This document shows positions 31,223 through 39,357 of a DNA stretch of 64,000 bases, piece by piece. The notes under the pieces are model-generated. The model was not told the DNA's origin. It ran no database searches and saw only the letters and a list, made by a program, of their open reading frames with translations. The stretch is taken from contig NZ_WBOF01000007.1 in assembly GCF_009569385.1 (NCBI RefSeq), positions 1 through 64,000 on the forward strand. Reading direction: 5' to 3'. The DNA is from Streptomyces kaniharaensis. GTDB lineage: Bacteria; Actinomycetota; Actinomycetes; Streptomycetales; Streptomycetaceae. A program made the translations under genes and the position numbers. Each line of letters begins with the position of its first letter. Position 1 is the stretch's first letter.

Positions 31223-32259
31223 GCGCGCACCTCGGCGAGCGCGAGGCGAGCTTGGTCCGCCAGGGAGATCGCCGCGCCCATGCGGTTGTCCACCACCAGG
31301 TGCGGGACCACAGGCCGGGTTTCGACATCGATGGTGGCGATGTACTCCCCCCAGTTGGCAAGCTTCCACGTGTCGCGGGCTGCGGAGCGAAAGGTGATGT
31401 AGTCGCGCATGCTCTCGGCATCGCACTGCACCCAGATCGGCGAGACGTCGACGCCCTGGGAGCGGCAGCGGTTGGCGAAGCGGGTCATCCAGCTCTCGTC
31501 CGTCATCTCAGCGATGAACGGGGCGGTCAGTACAGTGGAAATACCACAGGCGATGTTGGCGTAGGCGGCCTGCATCAGGCAGTCGTACTCCAGCGCCCGC
31601 ACCCGCGTCCGGTACATCTCGGAGTGCCGGTCATTCGGATCCGAGCCGAGAGAGACCAGGAGCTGTTCGACCAGCGGCCTGGTGAGCGGGTCCTTGTCCA
31701 GGAGCGGCCACCCGGTCAGCTGCGTCAGAAACCTGGCGAATTCAGACTTCCCGGAGCCCGCGAACCCGCCGACCAGCACGATCGTGGGACGGTGCGGGTC
31801 TCCACCGGTGTGCCGTCGGCGCCACGCGTCCATGATCCGCTGCTGCAGCATCATGTTGTCGGATTCCGCGGTGCCCGGTGCGATGCGATGAAGCGCCCGC
31901 TCGACTGCCAGTACGTGAGCGCCGTTACGCGTTTCTGAAGTCGGCGTCAAAGCGAATGCCGCAGCATCCTCTCCAGGCAGAGGATTCCTGAAGCCGAGCT
32001 GGGGCTCGGTCGCGCGGTAGAGGGCGCAGTACGCGCGCCGATAGTCCGGGCCAGGGTAGATCTCACCCTGTTCATGCCCCCAGATCGTCTGGGCGTGAGC
32101 AGCGGGAACGCTCTTCAGCCCGGCCTGCTCAGCCACGATCCGCAGGCGCTCGCCGGCCTGCTCGAGTGTGAGGCCATGAGCTTCCCGTTGATCGCGCAGC
32201 TTGTCCGGCCGCCATCCGGGCCGAGCCCTCACCATGGCCTGTACCTCCGCTGTCTTCAT
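31219..32259 (-). CDS. XRE HTH / P-loop kinase fusion
   Basis: 346 residues, ATG at 32259. The N-terminus (about 17-80) is a Cro/XRE HTH: LRDQREAHGLTLEQAGERL and AHAQTIWGHEQGEIYPGPDY. From about 150 a P-loop kinase follows: TIVLVGGFAGSGKSEFARFL, PLLDKDPLTRPLVEQLLV with acidic residues typical of AAA_33/zeta-like kinases, and WVQCDAESMRDYITFRSAARD as a lid. It heads the operon with the kinase-HAD fusion and dehydrogenase, so it may both sense and regulate. Target unknown. Confidence 0.7.
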   Translation of the reverse strand: MKTAEVQAMVRARPGWRPDKLRDQREAHGLTLEQAGERLRIVAEQAGLKSVPAAHAQTIWGHEQGEIYPGPDYRRAYCALYRATEPQLGFRNPLPGEDAAAFALTPTSETRNGAHVLAVERALHRIAPGTAESDNMMLQQRIMDAWRRRHTGGDPHRPTIVLVGGFAGSGKSEFARFLTQLTGWPLLDKDPLTRPLVEQLLVSLGSDPNDRHSEMYRTRVRALEYDCLMQAAYANIACGISTVLTAPFIAEMTDESWMTRFANRCRSQGVDVSPIWVQCDAESMRDYITFRSAARDTWKLANWGEYIATIDVETRPVVPHLVVDNRMGAAISLADQARLALAEVRA

Positions 32260-32424
32260 ACTCGGGAGCGTAGGACTCGAGTTCGGAAACTCATGTATAC
32301 GCGGACATTGAAAACGTATTGATGGAGCTGGTTATGGATCTCACCACGGGGATGTGATGGTCACTCACCTGGGAGTCGGATTTGATCGAAGCATCAAGAA
32401 CCGGCCCAAGGGAGTGCCTGTTGA

Positions 32425-32763
32425 TCACGTTCTATGGAAGAGCGCCTGCTCGACTCGCTCAAGGCGGGCAGTCAGGTCGGCAACCTGTCGCTGCAGGTCC
32501 TGGACCTCGGAGGACGGTTGGCCTTCGTCAGGCGACTGCCGCACGAAGCTCCCCTTCCCCTGGTGCGAGTAGATCAGCTCAGCCGAGCGGAGCTCCGCGA
32601 GCGCCCGCTGCACCGTCCCGTGGGCAACCCCGTAGTGAGTAGCCAGCTCGCGGGTGCTGGGCAGCTTGTGGCCCGGCCGAAGTTTGCCTAGACGGATCTG
32701 ATCGCGCACGTCCTCCACGATCCGCTGGTAGGGCTGGGCGAACTGATCAGTCATGAGCCACAT
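32425..32763 (-). CDS. GntR-family repressor (KorSA/TraR-like position)
   Basis: 112 residues. ATG at 32763 has GGGGAGG about ten bases upstream. The GntR wHTH is clear: PYQRIVEDVRDQIRLGKLRPGHKLPSTRELATHYGVAHGTVQRALAEL and GKGSFVR. It lacks a large ligand domain; the tail is a short coiled coil (EVQDLQRQVADLTARLERVEQ). It is divergent from the transfer operon and separated by an inverted repeat at 32807-32828. GntR repressors of this type control tra genes on pSAM2- and pIJ101-like plasmids, so I infer the same role. Confidence 0.75.
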   Translation of the reverse strand: MWLMTDQFAQPYQRIVEDVRDQIRLGKLRPGHKLPSTRELATHYGVAHGTVQRALAELRSAELIYSHQGKGSFVRQSPDEGQPSSEVQDLQRQVADLTARLERVEQALFHRT

Positions 32764-32941
32764 CGTAGAGGCACCTCCCCGTCATAGATAGCTTCACCGA
32801 CTTAGTTGACACAGTCGGAACTGTATCAGCTAAGCTGGCTAAGCCAACACGGAAGTGCTCGTGAAAACGGCAAGGCCCCGGTGCGCCTGGACAGCTTCCA
32901 CCGGGGCCTCCACGGACCAGCTCGTCAAGGAGAGATCCGCA
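32764..32941. promoter_or_regulatory. divergent promoter/operator of the transfer operon
   Basis: TGACACAGT (32807-32815), CGGA, ACTGTATCA (32820-32828) forms an inverted repeat with one mismatch. TTGACA at 32806-32811 is a good -35, followed by AT-richer sequence (CTAAGCTGGCTAAG) where a -10 could lie. The overlap of -35 and operator fits repression by the adjacent GntR protein. Confidence 0.6.
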
Positions 32942-33247
32942 ATGACCAGCATGACCGACTCGCACGAGGGCCAGAACACCGCCCCCACGATCAACCACCA
33001 GCTGATCACGGGCCTCGAGGGCCAGTACGAGGCCAAGGTCCTCGCGCTCGTGATCCGGGACCTGTCGACCGTCGCCCCGGCCGCCGGCGAGAGCGTCGTG
33101 ATGAAGCTCGTCGCCGAGGTCTGGAAGCAGGCCGCGGACCACATCGAGAAGGCCGCCACGACCTGGACCCACATCAGCTGGTTCATCCAGGACGCCATCA
33201 GCCGCTTCGTCCAGCCGGCGGCCCAGCCGCAGACGGCGGGGTGCTGA
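32942..33247 (+). CDS. small protein, first gene of the transfer operon
   Basis: 101 residues. ATG at 32942 with AAGGAGAGATCCGCA upstream. Mainly helical (YEAKVLALVIRDLSTVAPAAG, VVMKLVAEVWKQAADHIEKA) with a C-terminal ISWFIQDAISRFVQ. No family recognised. It opens a run of seven or more closely packed genes leading to the translocase. Confidence 0.55.
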   Translation: MTSMTDSHEGQNTAPTINHQLITGLEGQYEAKVLALVIRDLSTVAPAAGESVVMKLVAEVWKQAADHIEKAATTWTHISWFIQDAISRFVQPAAQPQTAGC

Positions 33248-33249
33248 CC

Positions 33250-33435
33250 ATGGCGCAGCAGACGCCGCCGCAGACGGCGGAGCAGGCCAAAGCCGTCGCG
33301 GAGCGCGCCGGAGCGTTTCACGCCGCGATCCACTCGGCCCGGACGCCGGACCAGATCCGAGAGGTCTGCGTCGCCGCGGCCGCCGACTTCACCGCCCGCC
33401 ACGGCCAGCCGGCCGGGCCGGGGGTGTCGCAGTGA
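33250..33435 (+). CDS. small helical protein
   Basis: 61 residues, starting two bases after the previous stop. Helices EQAKAVAERAGAFHAAIHSA and DQIREVCVAAAADFTARHG. Its stop overlaps the next start (GTGA). No family recognised. Confidence 0.5.
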   Translation: MAQQTPPQTAEQAKAVAERAGAFHAAIHSARTPDQIREVCVAAAADFTARHGQPAGPGVSQ

Positions 33436-33566
33436 GGATCACCGACACGACCGCCGCCGCCCCGACGCCCATTCCGCCCATCGACTCCAAGCAGATCGCC
33501 GACGCCGCCAAGGCCGCCGGCCGCCTGCTCGCCGGCCTGCTCAGCCGCAAGGGGGGTGGAAAGTGA
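33432..33566 (+). CDS. very small protein in the transfer operon
   Basis: 44 residues from GTG 33432, overlapping the previous stop, and its own stop overlaps the next GTG. Sequence has a Pro-rich start (RITDTTAAAPTPIPPIDS) and an amphipathic helix (QIADAAKAAGRLLAGLLSRK). Double coupling supports it as real. Confidence 0.5.
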   Translation: MRITDTTAAAPTPIPPIDSKQIADAAKAAGRLLAGLLSRKGGGK

Positions 33567-33733
33567 CCAGCGAGCAGCTGCACTCCGCCGTTGCGAACCT
33601 CAGCAGTGAGATCGCCGCGCACACCACCACCCACGGCATGACCGGCCAGTTCCCGGCCGACGCCCAGATCCCCAGCCCGCAGCCGGTCCCGCAGCCGGCC
33701 GACGGCCGGGGCGCGGCGGGAGGTGCGTCCTGA
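33563..33733 (+). CDS. very small protein in the transfer operon
   Basis: 56 residues from GTG 33563 (GTGA overlap). A helix (SEQLHSAVANLSSEIAAHTT) leads into a Pro/Gln-rich tail (DAQIPSPQPVPQPADG). Its stop overlaps the ATG at 33733. Confidence 0.5.
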   Translation: MTSEQLHSAVANLSSEIAAHTTTHGMTGQFPADAQIPSPQPVPQPADGRGAAGGAS

Positions 33734-34023
33734 TGGCGGGACGAATCGCCGCGTTCTTCGGCCTCGGCTCCAGCAACTCGGGCTCCGGCACCTCCGGCGG
33801 TACGAGTGCTCGGAGCGGCAGGAGCTCGTCGAGGGGCTGGCGCCCGGCGGTGCCGCTGCCCGGCGGGCGCGAGGTCCACCCGGCGCCGGCGGCGACCGAC
33901 CGGTCCGGCCGCCGGGTGTACTCGCCGGACCCGTACACCGGGCCGAACGCCTCCGCCACGCGCCGCAACTTCGGGCGTCCGGGGCCGTGGCCCGAGCCGC
34001 CCGCCGGTAGCCCCCGCGAGTAA
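33733..34023 (+). CDS. small Ser/Gly/Pro-rich protein
   Basis: 96 residues from ATG 33733 (TGATG overlap). It starts MAGRIAAFFGLGSSNS, then a low-complexity Ser/Gly and Arg/Pro-rich stretch with RRVYSPDPYTGPNASATRRNFGRPGP. Probably disordered; no family recognised. Confidence 0.5.
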   Translation: MAGRIAAFFGLGSSNSGSGTSGGTSARSGRSSSRGWRPAVPLPGGREVHPAPAATDRSGRRVYSPDPYTGPNASATRRNFGRPGPWPEPPAGSPRE

Positions 34024-34209
34024 GTCCGGACCGTCCTCCCCTTTCCCCTTCTCCTGCAGTTCGGCTCCCGCCGCCTGCCACCGGAACCGTCCTGGCATGC
34101 CCATGCCGTGACGGGGCCGGGAGTGGTGCGGCGGGCCCTCCCGGGCCCAGCACCTGACGCACGACCAGCAGCACCCGGAAGTCCGGCCCGAGGGGGCCAG
34201 GCCAAGGAA

Positions 34210-34458
34210 GTGCCCGTTGCTTCACAACTCCACAGCGCGACATCAGAGAACAACTCAGAGAACGGCCCCGAGGCCCGCGAGCGTGACGCCGCCCTGGGGT
34301 GCACCACCCGACTGCTTCCGCAGCACCTTCGGCACGGGGACACCGCCGCCCCGCTCAATCCAGGCGCGATCGACCCGGCACCCGGCCGGGCGGTGAGCGG
34401 CCGATCCGCCCTCCTTCGGCACGAGGGCCCGGCCGTCACGCACCCCGCACCACCGTGA
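34210..34458 (+). CDS. possible small protein
   Basis: 82 residues from a GTG at 34210 with AAGGAA just before it. The N-terminus (ASQLHSATSENNSENGPEARERD) is hydrophilic and the rest is Arg/Pro/Gly-rich. It could be a chance frame; its only support is the ribosome binding site and position in the operon. Confidence 0.3.
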   Translation: MPVASQLHSATSENNSENGPEARERDAALGCTTRLLPQHLRHGDTAAPLNPGAIDPAPGRAVSGRSALLRHEGPAVTHPAPP

Positions 34459-34641
34459 ACCCACTGCTCCACCCCGGCGCTCCGGACGGCCAGCCAGGCC
34501 GCGAGCGCCCCCGCGCCCCGGGCCCGGCCGGTGCCACCGCATCAACGGTGCGCACCGGCCGCCGGGCTTCCGGCCACCCGAACCAAATCTCCCGGCGCCG
34601 AACCGGCCCGGGAACCCCTCGACATCCGTCAGGAGAAGCTC

Positions 34642-34872
34642 ATGGTCACCAACCACATCGGGCCCGACGCCGTCATCCACGGCACCGTCATCCAGACGTC
34701 GGGCGGCACCACCGTCCCCGGCGCCCGGCGCACCGTCGTCAACAGCATCTCCGGCGCCCGGATCGCTGGCCTGGTCATCCAAGCCGGCGCCGTGAACGGC
34801 CTGGACCTCGGCGACGAGGACACCGCTGAGAGCACCGCGCCCGGCACCGGCCAGGACCCGCAGACGCGCTGA
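34642..34872 (+). CDS. small beta-type protein, unknown
   Basis: 76 residues, ATG at 34642 with AGGAGAAGCTC upstream. The sequence repeats short hydrophobic-strand/turn units: GPDAVIHGTVIQTSGG, GARRTVVNSISGARIAGLVIQAGAVNGLDL, as in small beta-helix-like proteins. The tail is acidic. Function unknown. Confidence 0.55.
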   Translation: MVTNHIGPDAVIHGTVIQTSGGTTVPGARRTVVNSISGARIAGLVIQAGAVNGLDLGDEDTAESTAPGTGQDPQTR

Positions 34873-35070
34873 ACCGCCTCTCACCCCGGCCCGGCCGCCG
34901 ACCCGCACCAGCGAGGCCGGCGGCCGGGCGGCACCCCGTCCCGCCCGCACCCGTAGCTGCCCTGGACCGCCGACACCGCGACCCGGCCCTCGCCGGACCG
35001 CCGGCCGCCCAGGGGAGCCACGGGCCCGCCCCGAACTCCACCACTTGTCGCTCCTCCGAAAGGCGCGCAC
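34873..35070. other. gap with GC hairpin
   Basis: No gene. CCCGGCCGCCG (34890-34900) pairs perfectly with CGGCGGCCGGG (34918-34928) directly after the stop of the previous gene, a likely terminator or RNA-stability hairpin inside the operon. Confidence 0.5.
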
Positions 35071-35205
35071 ATGACGTTCGACCAGGTCTTCTTCGCCTTC
35101 TTCGCCACCTGCACCGTCACGAGCCTGTGCTTGCTGCTGGCGCGGTACGCGGAAGCCCACCTCATCCCGCCCTACCTCGACCGACTGGAGGCCGACGATG
35201 CATGA
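35071..35205 (+). CDS. 44-residue membrane protein
   Basis: ATG at 35071 with CGAAAGGCGCGC upstream. The first 25 residues (MTFDQVFFAFFATCTVTSLCLLLAR) are one hydrophobic segment, and a short polar tail (YAEAHLIPPYLDRLEADDA) follows. Position in the transfer operon suggests an envelope role. Confidence 0.55.
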   Translation: MTFDQVFFAFFATCTVTSLCLLLARYAEAHLIPPYLDRLEADDA

Positions 35206-35238
35206 CCCCGCCCCGGACGGCGGACCGGAGGTGACGAC

Positions 35239-35790
35239 GTGACCGTCACACCCGAGGTCCCGCCGCGCCCCGCGTACGACCCCGCCGTCCCGGAGCACAC
35301 CGAGCCCGCGGACCTGGCCAAGCACCACCCCGGCTACGACGGGGACGGCCTGGCGGAGCTGGCGCAGGAACTGCGCCAATCCCGCCTGGACGCCGCGATC
35401 CCGCTCAAGGCCGACGACGCGGGCCACTTGATCGACTGGGCCCGCGTCAAGCGCGCCGCCTCCGCCATCAGGCGGGCGGCGCAGGCCTGGCCCAACCTCG
35501 CGGCTGCCGCCGTCGCGGCCGTCGGCCCGGCCTGGCTGTGGCGCGGCGTGGTGGAGGACTGCTCGCACTCCTTCCGCCCCGCCGCCGACGTCGCCGACCC
35601 GGGCCTCGGCCTCGGGCTGATGACGCTCGTCGGTGTCCTGGTCCTGCGCTCCCGGCTGCGCGGCGTCGTGCTGCGCACCGCGCTGCGGATGACGGCCTGG
35701 GCGGTGGTGTTCGGCACCCTCGCCTACGGACCGGCCCGCGCCTGGGCCGGTGCCCTCCTGGGCTCCGTCTTCACCGGGGCCCTCCGGTGA
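35239..35790 (+). CDS. membrane protein of the transfer operon
   Basis: 183 residues from GTG 35239. A soluble N-terminus (about 1-85; LAKHHPGYDGDGLAELAQELRQSRLDAA, LIDWARVKRAASAIRRAAQ) precedes at least three hydrophobic segments (about 87-103, LGLGLMTLVGVLVLR, MTAWAVVFGTLAYGPARAWAGALLG). Its stop overlaps the next start. SpdB-like spread functions are plausible from position; no family named. Confidence 0.6.
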   Translation: MTVTPEVPPRPAYDPAVPEHTEPADLAKHHPGYDGDGLAELAQELRQSRLDAAIPLKADDAGHLIDWARVKRAASAIRRAAQAWPNLAAAAVAAVGPAWLWRGVVEDCSHSFRPAADVADPGLGLGLMTLVGVLVLRSRLRGVVLRTALRMTAWAVVFGTLAYGPARAWAGALLGSVFTGALR

Positions 35791-36041
35791 GCGGGGCCGA
35801 CACCGCCGACAGGATCCCGCTGCTGCCCGAGCTCATCCTGCCGGTGACCGAGTTCGGCTACGCGTGGGCGGCGGCGCTGGCCGTCGCCTGCTTCGTGCTG
35901 GCCGTGGTGCTCGTGTGGGTGCCCGTCAAGCACGTGGTCCTGCGCGGACTCCGGGACCTCGTCGCCCAGACCGCTCTCATCTCCTTCTGCTGGGCGGCTC
36001 TGTCCATCGCATTCGCCTACGCCTGGGAGATCAGCCAGTGA
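35787..36041 (+). CDS. small membrane protein of the transfer operon
   Basis: 84 residues from GTG 35787 (GTGA overlap). Two hydrophobic segments: WAAALAVACFVLAVVLVWV and TALISFCWAALSIAFAYAW. The stop overlaps the next GTG. Likely part of a membrane complex with its neighbours. Confidence 0.6.
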   Translation: MSGADTADRIPLLPELILPVTEFGYAWAAALAVACFVLAVVLVWVPVKHVVLRGLRDLVAQTALISFCWAALSIAFAYAWEISQ

Positions 36042-36553
36042 AGCTCGACATCACGCACATCGTCACCCTCGCCGGATCCGGCTTCGGCTTCCTGCTGTGC
36101 GTCAGCACCCTCGGCTTCTACTTCTTCAAGAACGGCCGCAAGTTCAAGTTCGTCACCAAGAAGAAGTTCTGGATGCCGTACGTGCTGGGCCTCGGCGTGA
36201 TGGTGCTGGCGTCCTCGTGCGCCGGCGGCCTGCTCGCCCTGGTCTCCGGATTCTTCACCGGCGCCGGCAACCAGGGCGGCACCCTGGTCAGCCGCGGCCT
36301 GGTCGGCGGCGACGGCGCCGCGCCGGTGGCCCAGCACACCCAGCTCACCTACTCCGGCTCCTGGATCGCCCTGGCGGTCCTGGTGTTCGCCGGGCTCTTC
36401 CTCTGGTTCGCCAAGAAGTGGGAGGAGCGCCTGCTCATGCTCTCCGGCGCTCTGACCGGCTCCACCTGGGGCCTGTCCATCTCCCTCGGCGGCCTGGCTG
36501 CCTGGTCGGGCATCCCGCTCGCCAACTGGCTCGGCCACCTGATCATCGGCTGA
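36038..36553 (+). CDS. membrane protein of the transfer operon
   Basis: 171 residues from GTG 36038 (GTGA overlap). Four hydrophobic segments: FGFLLCVSTLGFYFF, YVLGLGVMVLASSCAGGLLALVSGFF, WIALAVLVFAGLFLWFA and LSISLGGLAAWSGIPL, with a basic KNGRKFKFVTKKKF loop after the first. It directly precedes the DNA translocase and may anchor or assist it. Confidence 0.6.
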   Translation: MKLDITHIVTLAGSGFGFLLCVSTLGFYFFKNGRKFKFVTKKKFWMPYVLGLGVMVLASSCAGGLLALVSGFFTGAGNQGGTLVSRGLVGGDGAAPVAQHTQLTYSGSWIALAVLVFAGLFLWFAKKWEERLLMLSGALTGSTWGLSISLGGLAAWSGIPLANWLGHLIIG

Positions 36554-36678
36554 CCCCGGCCCGTGATGGGCGCCCCGGACCCGCCCGCCCGCACCACGCG
36601 GCGCGGCGGCGCCGGGGCGTCCACCCTAGACCGGACCAACCCCGCCCAACCCCAACCCCTTGGAGCCTGGAGGCCCCG

Positions 36679-38997
36679 TTGCGTACCGAGACCGACCCCG
36701 GCACGGCACCCGCCGAGGCCGACCCGCCGCCGGCTTCCGGCCCCGACACGCCGCCGGAGGGCGACAACGCCGACGGCGAGAAGAAGCCGAACCGGATCAC
36801 CGCCTTCGCGTCCGGCACCACCCGGCGCACCGGCGAGGGCGCCCGGCTGATCGGGCAGTGGCTGGCCCACTGGGCCTCCACCGCCGACCAGTCGAACGAC
36901 GAGATCCGCCGCCGCCTGGTGGCCGCCCAGCTCGAGGCCTACACCGAGCGCCGCACCGAGGTGGAGGCCGCGTTCGGCAAGGAGACCAAGAAGGTCGTCC
37001 GCCTGGAGGAAGAGGCCGCGGACGGCGGCCTCACCCAGGCCCAGCGGGGCCAGCTCACGTTCAGCCGTGAGACGGCGCGCAGGCTGGAGAAGACTCTCAA
37101 GGAGATGCGCAAGGCCGACTTCCGTCCGGTGCAGCCGACCGAGCGTCAGATCGCCAGGGCCCGCTCGTTCGGCCGGCTGCGCCGGGGCGGGGCGCTGATC
37201 GGCGCGGCCGGCGGCGCGGCGGCCGGTGCGGTGAACGCCCCGCCGGCCGGGCTGCTCGCTCTGCTCGCCGCGACCGGCCTGGCCTGGTGGACCGCCGCGC
37301 ACCCGCCGCGCCTGACCCACCGCCCGGTCCCCGCCGAGCTGTTGCTGGCCGAGCTCGACCCGCCGGCCAAGCCGGACACCGAGATCGCCGAGGACGGCAC
37401 CGTCCTGGAGCAGGCCGTGGTCGAGGATCCGGCGCTGTTCTGCGCGGAGACCGACCGGCTCACCATGGCGATGCTCTCCGCCGGGGCGATCAGCGAAGGC
37501 CGTGTCCGGCTGGCGGCCCCGGACGCACTCACCCGCCTGGCCAACGGCTGGATGGCCAAGGTCGTCCTGCCTAAGGGCGACGGGGCGAACGTCGAGACCG
37601 TCCTGCCCAAGCTCGGCAAGATCGCGGGCGAGATGGACTCCGATCGAGACCGCTTCTTCATGGAGGCGATCCACGCCAGCGCCGGAGGCAACGCCAAGAC
37701 GATCGCCGTCGCGATGTTCGACACCGACCCGTTCCTCAACGGCGTCCCCTCGCCGCTGGTCGGCGCGACCACCGTAGACGTGTGGAACCGGGGCATCCCG
37801 GTCGCCGTCGACGCCTTCGGCCAGATCGTCTACCTGGTGCTGCGCAACACCAGCCTGTCCCTGGGCGGGGCCTCCCGCTCCGGCAAGGGCGCGGCGCTGC
37901 GCGGCATCATCGGCGGCGCGCTGCTGGACATGAGGGTCAACGTCCGCCTGATCGACGGCAAGGCCCCCGGCCAGGACCGGTGGCGCAACCTCGCCGCCAC
38001 GTTCATCGACGAGGAGGGCAACCGGGGCGCCGAACGGGCGCTGCACCTGCTGGAGGCCGAGGTACGGGAGATGTCCCGCCGAGCGGCGATCCTCAAGAAG
38101 TACGGCGTCGAGGACATCAACGACCCCAAGCTGATCGACGAACTCGGCGGCCTGGAGCTCGTGGTGATGGACGAGGTGCTGCCGTTCACGGAGAACAAGA
38201 AGTTCGGCAACCAGATCAAGCAGGGCCTGGCCGCGCTGAGCGCGCGGGGCCTGGCCTTCGGCATCATCCTGATCCTCGCCACCCAGGTCATCACCAAGGG
38301 CGAGAACGGCGTCATCCCGCGCCTGGTCTCCGGCAACATCAGCTGGAAGTGGGCCATGCGCACCACCGACACCACCGAGTCGAACATGGCTCTGGCCCCC
38401 GGCGCGGCCTCGTCCGGCTGGGACGCCTCCAAGCTCGACCCCGACATCAAGGGCATGGGCATCCTGTTCGCCGAAGCCGGCTACAAGCGGCTGCGCTCGC
38501 TGTGGATCGACGGCGACGACATGCTCAAGCTGATCGCCAACGTCACCACCGCCCGCGCGCGGGCCGGACGACTGCGCGGCCAGTGGGACGACCCGATCGA
38601 AGCCGCCCTGCACGCCAAGAAGTGCGGCACCCCGGCGCCGGAACTACCCACCCAGGACGGCACCACGGTGCCCGCGGTCGACCTCACCAAGCCCGGCCCC
38701 GCCGACACCGCCGAGGCGCTCACCGAGAACGACTGGCAGATCCTCACCGCTACTGCGGACACCTTCGGCGGGCAGCTCAACGTGCTGTGCCGCCAGGTCG
38801 CCGAAGCCCTCCAGGCCCAGGACGGAACACGCTGGGCCGACACCAGCGCCGCTACGGTGGGTGACACATTCCGGCGTGCGGGCGTGTTCCGCAAGACCGT
38901 CCGCGTGGCCGGCCAGCAGTCCTCCACGGGCGCCGCCCTGGATGACATCCGCGCCCTGATCAAGGAACGGACGGTCGGCCCCGGGCCGACTACCTGA
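36679..38997 (+). CDS. FtsK/SpoIIIE-type conjugal DNA translocase (Tra)
   Basis: 772 residues. The TTG at 36679 is chosen because CTGGAGG lies eight bases upstream and no ATG/GTG fits. The N-terminal part is charged (ERRTEVEAAFGKETKKVVRLEEE); a hydrophobic hairpin follows (GGALIGAAGGAAAGAV, AGLLALLAATGLAWW). The motor has Walker A LGGASRSGKGAALRGII (about 397-413), Walker B LELVVMDEVLPF and ILILATQVI. The C-terminus (TENDWQILTATADTFGG, TVGDTFRRAGVFRKTVRV) is a winged-helix-like region expected to read clt repeats. Such proteins move double-stranded plasmid DNA between mycelia. A GTAGTCGG octamer cluster starts inside its last codons. Confidence 0.85.
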   Translation: MRTETDPGTAPAEADPPPASGPDTPPEGDNADGEKKPNRITAFASGTTRRTGEGARLIGQWLAHWASTADQSNDEIRRRLVAAQLEAYTERRTEVEAAFGKETKKVVRLEEEAADGGLTQAQRGQLTFSRETARRLEKTLKEMRKADFRPVQPTERQIARARSFGRLRRGGALIGAAGGAAAGAVNAPPAGLLALLAATGLAWWTAAHPPRLTHRPVPAELLLAELDPPAKPDTEIAEDGTVLEQAVVEDPALFCAETDRLTMAMLSAGAISEGRVRLAAPDALTRLANGWMAKVVLPKGDGANVETVLPKLGKIAGEMDSDRDRFFMEAIHASAGGNAKTIAVAMFDTDPFLNGVPSPLVGATTVDVWNRGIPVAVDAFGQIVYLVLRNTSLSLGGASRSGKGAALRGIIGGALLDMRVNVRLIDGKAPGQDRWRNLAATFIDEEGNRGAERALHLLEAEVREMSRRAAILKKYGVEDINDPKLIDELGGLELVVMDEVLPFTENKKFGNQIKQGLAALSARGLAFGIILILATQVITKGENGVIPRLVSGNISWKWAMRTTDTTESNMALAPGAASSGWDASKLDPDIKGMGILFAEAGYKRLRSLWIDGDDMLKLIANVTTARARAGRLRGQWDDPIEAALHAKKCGTPAPELPTQDGTTVPAVDLTKPGPADTAEALTENDWQILTATADTFGGQLNVLCRQVAEALQAQDGTRWADTSAATVGDTFRRAGVFRKTVRVAGQQSSTGAALDDIRALIKERTVGPGPTT

Positions 38998-39108
38998 CCG
39001 ACTACGGGGTAGCTACCGGCAACTTCTCCCGCCGGTAGTCACCCCGTAGTTCCCCCCGTAGTCGGCGCTGTAGTCGGTCGCTGACCTGCGATGTTGTCAC
39101 GTAGTCGG
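38986..39108. promoter_or_regulatory. candidate clt transfer locus
   Basis: GTAGTCGG occurs exactly at 39058-39065, 39070-39077 and 39101-39108, and reversed (CCGACTAC) at 38986-38993 and 38998-39005. A nested inverted repeat lies between: ACTACGGGGT (39001-39010) with ACCCCGTAGT (39041-39050), and CTACCGG (39013-39019) with CCGGTAG (39032-39038). In Streptomyces plasmids the translocase reads 8-base repeats located beside its own gene. Position and repeat length match that model. Confidence 0.7.
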
Positions 39109-39357
39109 CGAATGGGGCCAACACCTTGCCCCCCAGGCCTGAACCCGGTCCAGAGCCGCAACCGGCCCCCTGGGCCGCTGGCGCGACTACACCCCGTCTA
39201 CACCGCCGCACCGGCCCGCCGCAGCCAATGCCCACAGCCGGCCGCCACGCTCCAAGCCCAAGTCGCGGACACCCCGCCGATCACGCGGCTACAGCCCTTC
39301 CCTATCCCAGCGAATGTGACACACAGTCACCCCTCTTGTAGAGGAGAACCCGCTCAG

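Noticed and set aside
36349..38613. 754-codon open frame on the minus strand
   Set aside because: Shadow of the FtsK-type translocase on the other strand; no motifs and no start signal.
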